Below are positions 24,084 through 28,135 of a stretch of DNA of 28,135 bases, piece by piece. The first letter of the stretch is position 1. Each line of letters starts with the position of its first letter. The stretch comes from JBGPIT01 sp041485125 (GTDB lineage: Bacteria > Desulfobacterota > Binatia > UTPRO1). The stretch is from NCBI GenBank assembly GCA_041485125.1, contig JBGPIT010000016.1, forward strand, positions 1-28,135, in the 5' to 3' direction. The notes under the pieces are model-generated. The model did not search any database. It was not told the DNA's origin and saw only the letters and a list, made by a program, of their open reading frames with translations. The position numbers were made by a program, and so were the translations under genes.

Positions 24084-24323
24084 TCAGCGGCCCTGCATCT
24101 CCTGGAAGAGGTAGCTCGCCGCCTCCGCCATCATCTCCTGCAAGATGTCGCGCAGCGGCTTGTCGACGTCCTCGAGCTTCGCGACCAGCGCGGAGAGCAC
24201 CGCGAAGTAGCGCTCCTTTTGCTCGAGCGGCATCGCCGGCAGGCGCGTGTTCATCGCCGCGATGAAGCGGTCGTGGGTCATGCGGAGTTGGGCCTCGACG
24301 TCGCGCTCCAAGTCGCTGCTCAT
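24084..24323 (-). CDS. Small helical protein of unknown function
   Basis: A 79-aa protein with a good ribosome site, GGAGGTGACG, before the ATG at 24323; a GTG at 24329 lies inside that site and is unlikely. It is almost wholly helical and acidic, with no membrane helix, cysteine or known motif: DLERDVEAQLRMTHDRFIA, then LEQKERYFAVLSALVAKLED. The heptad-like hydrophobic spacing suggests a helical bundle or oligomer. It converges on the ThiO-like gene with a seven-base gap. I do not recognise a family. Confidence 0.68.
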   Translation of the reverse strand: MSSDLERDVEAQLRMTHDRFIAAMNTRLPAMPLEQKERYFAVLSALVAKLEDVDKPLRDILQEMMAEAASYLFQEMQGR

Positions 24324-24446
24324 CGTCACCTCCGACCTCTACCCGTATATCGTCGCCCGCCGCCATGCTACCGGCGTCGCGCGCGCGGCGCGCGGAAATC
24401 ACGCGGCAATCGCGGCGCGCATCACGTCGTCGCGCGCGCGATCGCC

Positions 24447-24452
24447 TATGAT
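24447..24452 (+). promoter_or_regulatory. Possible -10 element upstream of the AAA+ gene
   Basis: TATGAT (24447-24452) matches five of six bases of the sigma-70 -10. No good -35 is seen 16-18 bases upstream. The gap 24330-24490 otherwise holds CG-rich repeats and nothing I can assign. Confidence 0.25.
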
Positions 24453-24514
24453 GGGCGCGACATCGTACCGGCGAGAATGGCGGTGCGACGTTGACTGGCG
24501 CGGTGGTGCGACGC

Positions 24515-25687
24515 ATGACTGCGCGCGTGATCGCGGCACCGGCAGGGTTGAGCGTGGGGCAGGGAAGCGTGACGTCGACGCACAACGGCCGCACGGAGCT
24601 GCTCGGCGTGTCGCCCGCGATGACGCGCCTGCGCGCCGAGATCCGCGCCGTCGCGGCGGCCGGCTTCCGCACCGTTCTGGTGCAAGGCGAGTCGGGCGTC
24701 GGCAAGGAGGTCGTCGCCGAGGCACTACGCCGCGCGTCGTCGCGTGCCGCCGCTTCATATGAGATCTTCGATTGCCCGGCCGTGCCGGAAGATCATCTCG
24801 AGAGCGAGCTCTTCGGCACCGCGCGCGGCGCGTTCCCGGGCGCCGTCGACAAACGGGGCGCGCTCGAGCGGGCGCACGGCGGGATCGTGTTCTTCGACGA
24901 GATCGCGGCGATGCGTCGTGATCACCAAGCGAAGATCCTGCGCGCGATCGAGGGCAAGAGCTTTCGTCGCGTCGGGGGCAGCGGGCCGATCGCGGTCGAC
25001 GTCGCGGTCGTCGCGGCGGCGCACGAGGATCTCGCCGCGCTCGCCGACGAGGGCGCCTTCCGTCACGACCTCTACTACCGGCTGATCCGCGACGGCGTGC
25101 TGCTGATCCCGCCGCTGCGCGAGCGTCCCGAGGACGTCGCGGTGCTGGCGTTGCACTACTTGCCGTTCGCGGCCGGCGATCCCGCGGTGCGCGTCGATCC
25201 GGCGGCGTTGGTGCGGCTCGCCGAGTATGCCTGGCCGGGGAACGTCCGCCAGCTGCAGACCGTGCTGCGCGTCGCCGTGCGGCTCGAGCCCGGCCAGCTG
25301 AGCGCGGCCGCCGTCGACGCGACGCTCGCGCGCTTCGCGCGCCCGCGGCGCACGGAGCCCGAACGGGTCACCGGCCTGGTCGCGGAGTCCGCGGAGCGCC
25401 CCTGGGTCGCGACCACGCCGCCGGTCAGCGCGGGCGGCTTTCACGCCATCACCGCCAACGTGCAGCGCCGCGCGCTGCTGCAGGCCTATCAGGCGACCGC
25501 CGGCAACAAGACCGCGGCCGGTGTCCTCCTCGGGTTCCACTTGTCACCCGGCGAGGAGACCGTCAGCGGCTCGCCGATCTCCGAGGCGCGTCGCAACCTC
25601 GCGCTCCGCAAGTTTCGCTATTGGTGCGGGCGGCTCGGCATCGCCGATGCGCTCGAGCGCCAGCTCGCGCCGCCGCGATCCGACTGA
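24515..25687 (+). CDS. Sigma-54-activator-like AAA+ protein without receiver domain, atypical GAFTGA loop
   Basis: A 390-aa AAA+ ATPase of the bacterial enhancer-binding-protein class. Numbering is from ATG 24515; TTG 24491 and GTG 24569 are alternatives. The AAA+ domain begins near residue 28: Walker A GESGVGKE (58-65), GAFPGA (105-110) where activators have GAFTGA, Walker B GIVFFDE, RHDLYYRL (183-190) with the arginine finger, and WPGNVRQL (240-247). No N-terminal sensor domain. The C-terminus begins like a Fis-type helix-turn-helix (GNKTAAGVLLGFH), then about 20 residues intervene (LSPGEETVSGSPISEARRN) before the second helix (LALRKFRYWCGRLG). Loss of the GAFTGA threonine argues against ordinary sigma-54 activation. 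Confidence 0.75.
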   Translation: MTARVIAAPAGLSVGQGSVTSTHNGRTELLGVSPAMTRLRAEIRAVAAAGFRTVLVQGESGVGKEVVAEALRRASSRAAASYEIFDCPAVPEDHLESELFGTARGAFPGAVDKRGALERAHGGIVFFDEIAAMRRDHQAKILRAIEGKSFRRVGGSGPIAVDVAVVAAAHEDLAALADEGAFRHDLYYRLIRDGVLLIPPLRERPEDVAVLALHYLPFAAGDPAVRVDPAALVRLAEYAWPGNVRQLQTVLRVAVRLEPGQLSAAAVDATLARFARPRRTEPERVTGLVAESAERPWVATTPPVSAGGFHAITANVQRRALLQAYQATAGNKTAAGVLLGFHLSPGEETVSGSPISEARRNLALRKFRYWCGRLGIADALERQLAPPRSD

Positions 25688-25732
25688 TGATGCCAAACCC
25701 CCGGGTTCCTCGACTCGCAGAAGGGACTCATC

Positions 25733-26038
25733 ATGCGTGTTCACCTCCGTCAGACGCTGGCCATGTTCGCGGTCCTATGCGCCACGCTCGCGGGCGGCGC
25801 GCGGCTCGTCCTCGGTGCCGAGCCCGCGCACCCGATCGACATCAACACCGCCTCGGTCGCCGAGCTCACCGCGTTGCCCGGCATCGGCGAGTCGAAGGCC
25901 AAAGCGATCGTCGCGTACCGTGCCGCCGACCCGTTCAAGACCGTCGAGGATCTGAAGAAGGTGCAAGGTATCGGCGACAAGACCTTCGAGGTGTTGCGAC
26001 CACAGATCACCGTCGCCGCCGAGCCGAAGCAGAAATAG
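25733..26038 (+). CDS. ComEA-like helix-hairpin-helix DNA-binding protein
   Basis: A 101-aa protein with an N-terminal signal peptide or anchor (1-29, cleavage near VLG/A) and a ComEA-type helix-hairpin-helix domain: IDINTASVAELTALPGIG, then AIVAYRAADPFKTVEDLKKV and a second hairpin VQGIGDKTFEVL. ComEA proteins bind DNA non-specifically outside the inner membrane and help DNA uptake in competent bacteria, but small ones are widespread. A modest ribosome site (AAGGGA) precedes ATG 25733. It lies 45 bases after the AAA+ gene. No other competence gene is here. Confidence 0.85.
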   Translation: MRVHLRQTLAMFAVLCATLAGGARLVLGAEPAHPIDINTASVAELTALPGIGESKAKAIVAYRAADPFKTVEDLKKVQGIGDKTFEVLRPQITVAAEPKQK

Positions 26039-26067
26039 CGCGGGGCAGGACGCGGCGGAGGCCGGGA

Positions 26068-26093
26068 AGCCGGGCGGCGGCAGCCGCCCGGCT
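26068..26093. terminator. Strong hairpin between comEA-like gene and dtd
   Basis: An 11-bp perfect stem, AGCCGGGCGGC (26068-26078) with its complement (26083-26093), encloses a 4-base loop. Only GTCTCGG follows, so the T-tract is poor. It lies between convergent genes, where terminators are expected. Confidence 0.5.
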
Positions 26094-26168
26094 GTCTCGG
26101 GGCGCACGGCCGCTTGACCACGCGCGTCGCCGCGTGCGACTAGCCCGGCGGTCGCAGGGGCAACATCT

Positions 26169-26606
26169 TCAGCGCTCGATGATCAGCGTCACCGGACCAT
26201 CGTTCACGAGGCGTACCTCCATGTGGGCGCCGAAGCGGCCGGTCGCGACCGGGCCGACTTGCTCGGCGAGGAGCGCAACGAAGCGATCGAAAAGCGGCGC
26301 GGCACGCTCCGAAGGCATCGCGGTCGCGAACGACGGTCGCCGTCCTTTCGCCGTGTCGCCGAGGAGCGTGAACTGTGACACCGCGAGGACGCGGCCGCCG
26401 ACGTCGGCGAGCGAGGCGTTCATCGCGCCATCGCGGTCGCTGAAGATGCGGAGGCCCACGATCTTTCTCGCCATCCACGCCGCCTGGTCCTCGCCATCGT
26501 CGACCGCGAAGCCGGCGAGGACGACGAGGCCCGCACCGATCTCACCGATGATCGCGCCCTCGACCAGCACCTGCGCCTGTGAGACCCGCTGCACCACGAC
26601 CCGCAT
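26169..26606 (-). CDS. dtd: D-aminoacyl-tRNA deacylase
   Basis: Cytoplasmic proofreading enzyme, 145 aa, that cleaves D-amino acids from mischarged tRNA. The family start MRVVVQRVSQAQVLVEG, the AVSQFTLLGDTAKGRRPSF segment with the SQFTL motif and the C-terminal VNDGPVTLIIE with the Gly-Pro motif are all present. Length is exactly typical. ATG 26606 is preceded by GAAGGGAAG. A longer frame reaching 28109 is an antisense extension of no meaning. Divergent from the YjbQ-family gene. Confidence 0.96.
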   Translation of the reverse strand: MRVVVQRVSQAQVLVEGAIIGEIGAGLVVLAGFAVDDGEDQAAWMARKIVGLRIFSDRDGAMNASLADVGGRVLAVSQFTLLGDTAKGRRPSFATAMPSERAAPLFDRFVALLAEQVGPVATGRFGAHMEVRLVNDGPVTLIIER

Positions 26607-26678
26607 TGCGCTTCCCTTCGCCGCCGCGACCCTCACACGCGCGACCGCCAGGCCGCAAGCACGAGCGGGGTCGCGGGC

Positions 26679-27083
26679 GTGATCCTCACCATTCGCACGC
26701 ATCATCACAAGGAGTGCCTCGACATCACCGAGCGCGTGCGTGCGGCGGTGCGCGAGGCCGGGGTGACGCGCGGCCTCTGCCACGTGATGGTGCTGCACGC
26801 GACCGCCGCGATCGTCGTCAACGAGAACGACGATCCCAACATCGGTCGCGATCTCGTCACCGCCCTCGACCGCGCCATCCCCGATCACGCCGGTTGGTTG
26901 CACGACCCGATCGACGGTAACGCCCAGGCGCACATCAAGGCCGCGATCCTCGGTCCGTCGGAGACGATTGCGATCGTGGACGGCGATCTCGCGCTCGGAC
27001 GGTGGCAGGGCATCATGGCCGTCGAGCTCGACGGGCCGCGCGCCGAGCGTCGCATCCTCGTCACCATCGTTCCGAGCGACTGA
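26679..27083 (+). CDS. YjbQ family (UPF0047) protein
   Basis: A 134-aa protein of the YjbQ/UPF0047 family, some members of which have weak thiamine-phosphate-synthase activity. The family pattern is visible: GLCHVMVLHATAAIVVNENDDPN, then DGNAQAHIKAAILGPSETI and LALGRWQGIMAVELDGPR. Conserved His residues in the first and second segments are the likely metal or phosphate ligands. GTG 26679 is the start. The next gene begins 12 bases after its stop. The true biological role of the family is unsettled. Confidence 0.92.
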   Translation: MILTIRTHHHKECLDITERVRAAVREAGVTRGLCHVMVLHATAAIVVNENDDPNIGRDLVTALDRAIPDHAGWLHDPIDGNAQAHIKAAILGPSETIAIVDGDLALGRWQGIMAVELDGPRAERRILVTIVPSD

Positions 27084-27095
27084 CGTACGGCGCGC

Positions 27096-28135
27096 ATGGG
27101 CCGCCGCGCCTTCCGAGTCACGCGCCTGCTCTGCGGGCTTGCCTGCGCGTGGCTCGCGGCCGCGGCGGCGCTCCCCGAGGCGCACGGCATCGAGACCACG
27201 GTCGGCGGGGTGCGCATCGGCATCGGCGGGTATCTCGAAGGCCTCGGTGTCGTCCCCGTCGATCCGGATACGCGCCGGCAACGGCCCGAGCTGACGCTGC
27301 GGCTGACGAGCGCCGCCGAGCCGGTGCGCAATCTCCGCCTGGTGCTGTCGGTCACCGGCCTCGCCGGCGGCACGCCGGTCGACGCGCGGCCGGGGGTCTT
27401 CGATCTCGAGCGCGCGATTCAAAACCGTTCGCCGAGTCTCGAGGTCGAGGAGCTCTACGCCGACTGGCACGCGTCGGCTTTCGACGTGCGCGCCGGCAAG
27501 CAGAAGTTCGCCTGGGGCAAGCTCGACGTGATCCAGCCGAACGACTGGCTGAACCCGGAGAAGTACTACGATCCACTCCTGACCGGCGAGGACGAGCGCA
27601 AGATCGGCGTCCCCGCGATCGCGGTGTCGTGGTCGCCGTCGCTCGCACCGCGCGTCGACGACTTCCGCGTCACCGCGGTGTGGGTTCCGATCCACGTGCC
27701 GTTCCGCTTCCCACAAAAACGCGAGCGTTGGTTTCCACCGCTCGCGATCCCACCGCGCACGTTCCGCGACGAAGGCCGCATCCCCCTCGGGCTCGCGGTC
27801 GAGAATCGCAACGAGGGCCCGCGCGGTCTCGACGACGGCAACGTCGCGCTGCGCGTCTCGGGACTCCTCGCCGACGTCGATTGGGCGCTCTACTACTTCG
27901 ACGGCTTCGATCCGCTGCCGCTCTTCAACGTGCACGCCCGCGAGGCCGGTCCGGAGCTCGAGGTCGTCGAGACCCCGGCGTTTCGCCGCTTCCGCGCCGG
28001 CGGGGCGGACCTCGCATGGGCCGTGGCCGGTCTGTCGCTGCGCGCCGAGGTGTCCTACCAGGAGCGACGGCCGTTCTCGCGCAACATCAAGCGCGACCTC
28101 TCCGGCCACGGCAACGTTCCCGACGACGTCTTCGC
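27096..28135 (+). CDS. DUF1302-like outer-membrane barrel protein, 3' end cut by the window
   Basis: The frame is open from ATG 27096 to the window end (346 complete codons, no stop). A signal peptide is likely at residues 1-30 (hydrophobic stretch, then LPEAHG). Next comes a beta-rich region whose central motif, AGKQKFAWGKLDVIQP followed by NDWLNPEKYYDP (residues ~132-160), is typical of DUF1302-type outer-membrane proteins. Alternating strands continue to the cut end. It follows the YjbQ-family gene by 12 bases. Transported substrate unknown; several relatives sit beside exporters or lipid-metabolism genes. Confidence 0.68.
   Translation, partial: MGRRAFRVTRLLCGLACAWLAAAAALPEAHGIETTVGGVRIGIGGYLEGLGVVPVDPDTRRQRPELTLRLTSAAEPVRNLRLVLSVTGLAGGTPVDARPGVFDLERAIQNRSPSLEVEELYADWHASAFDVRAGKQKFAWGKLDVIQPNDWLNPEKYYDPLLTGEDERKIGVPAIAVSWSPSLAPRVDDFRVTAVWVPIHVPFRFPQKRERWFPPLAIPPRTFRDEGRIPLGLAVENRNEGPRGLDDGNVALRVSGLLADVDWALYYFDGFDPLPLFNVHAREAGPELEVVETPAFRRFRAGGADLAWAVAGLSLRAEVSYQERRPFSRNIKRDLSGHGNVPDDVF

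Noticed and set aside
25696..25707. AACCC-CC-GGGTT palindrome after the AAA+ gene
   Set aside because: Two-base loop and no T-run; too weak for a terminator or operator call.
26607..28109. Minus-strand extension upstream of dtd
   Set aside because: Dtd starts at the family-typical Met with a ribosome site; the extension is antisense to the YjbQ-family and DUF1302-like genes.

Overview
The window is GC-rich, densely packed, and codes with frequent GTG starts and 1- to 20-base gene overlaps. It carries outer-membrane barrel proteins, a periplasmic phosphate-binding protein and a periplasmic multihaem cytochrome, so the source is Gram-negative. The mix (multihaem cytochrome plus cupredoxin-like protein, putative porin, Pho locus, ECF sigma factor with anti-sigma factor) suits a deltaproteobacteria-grade lineage such as Myxococcota, Desulfobacterota or Binatota, but no marker here fixes the phylum.

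Layout. (1) 2-3170, plus strand: the 3' part of an octahaem c-type cytochrome and a cupredoxin-like secreted protein, closed by a perfect 12-bp terminator at 3227-3260. (2) 3308-5023, minus strand: an N-formylglutamate-amidohydrolase-like protein with a long extra C-terminal half, divergent from (3) 5156-8149: ppx/gppA followed by two overlapping thymidylate-kinase-like genes. (4) 8369-17706: a Pho locus in one direction, putative porin - pstS - pstC - pstA - pstB - phoU - phoB - phoR - a beta-hydroxyacid dehydrogenase. (5) 17761-19349, minus strand: an ECF sigma factor and a zinc-finger anti-sigma factor whose periplasmic part looks AsmA-like; two tiny membrane proteins (19414-19928) are divergent from it. 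(6) 19938-22626, minus strand: a two-gene split MetE and a class I glutamine amidotransferase. (7) 22781-28135: a ThiO-like oxidase, a 79-aa helical orphan, an atypical sigma-54-activator-like AAA+ protein, a ComEA-like DNA-binding protein, Dtd, a YjbQ-family protein and the start of a DUF1302-like barrel protein.

How the parts fit. Regions 3 and 4 look like one phosphate-responsive regulon. The porin would pass phosphate across the outer membrane, PstS would bind it, PstCAB would import it, and PhoU/PhoR/PhoB would sense and control. Ppx would break down polyphosphate. Both transcription units are preceded by 7-base half-sites repeating every 11 bp (5017-5045, 8213-8252, 8274-8313), the geometry of PhoB boxes, with a local consensus near YCGTCAY. 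This links the two kinase-like genes to phosphate or polyphosphate metabolism.

The most unusual items are: the second kinase-like protein, with Arg in place of the P-loop Lys; the anti-sigma/AsmA-like fusion with its two small membrane-protein neighbours; the AAA+ protein with GAFPGA in place of GAFTGA and an interrupted helix-turn-helix; the two-gene MetE; and the two-part amidohydrolase-like protein whose start codon lies inside a Pho half-site. No CRISPR array, tRNA, rRNA, transposase or phage gene was seen. No stretch longer than 300 bases lacks a gene.
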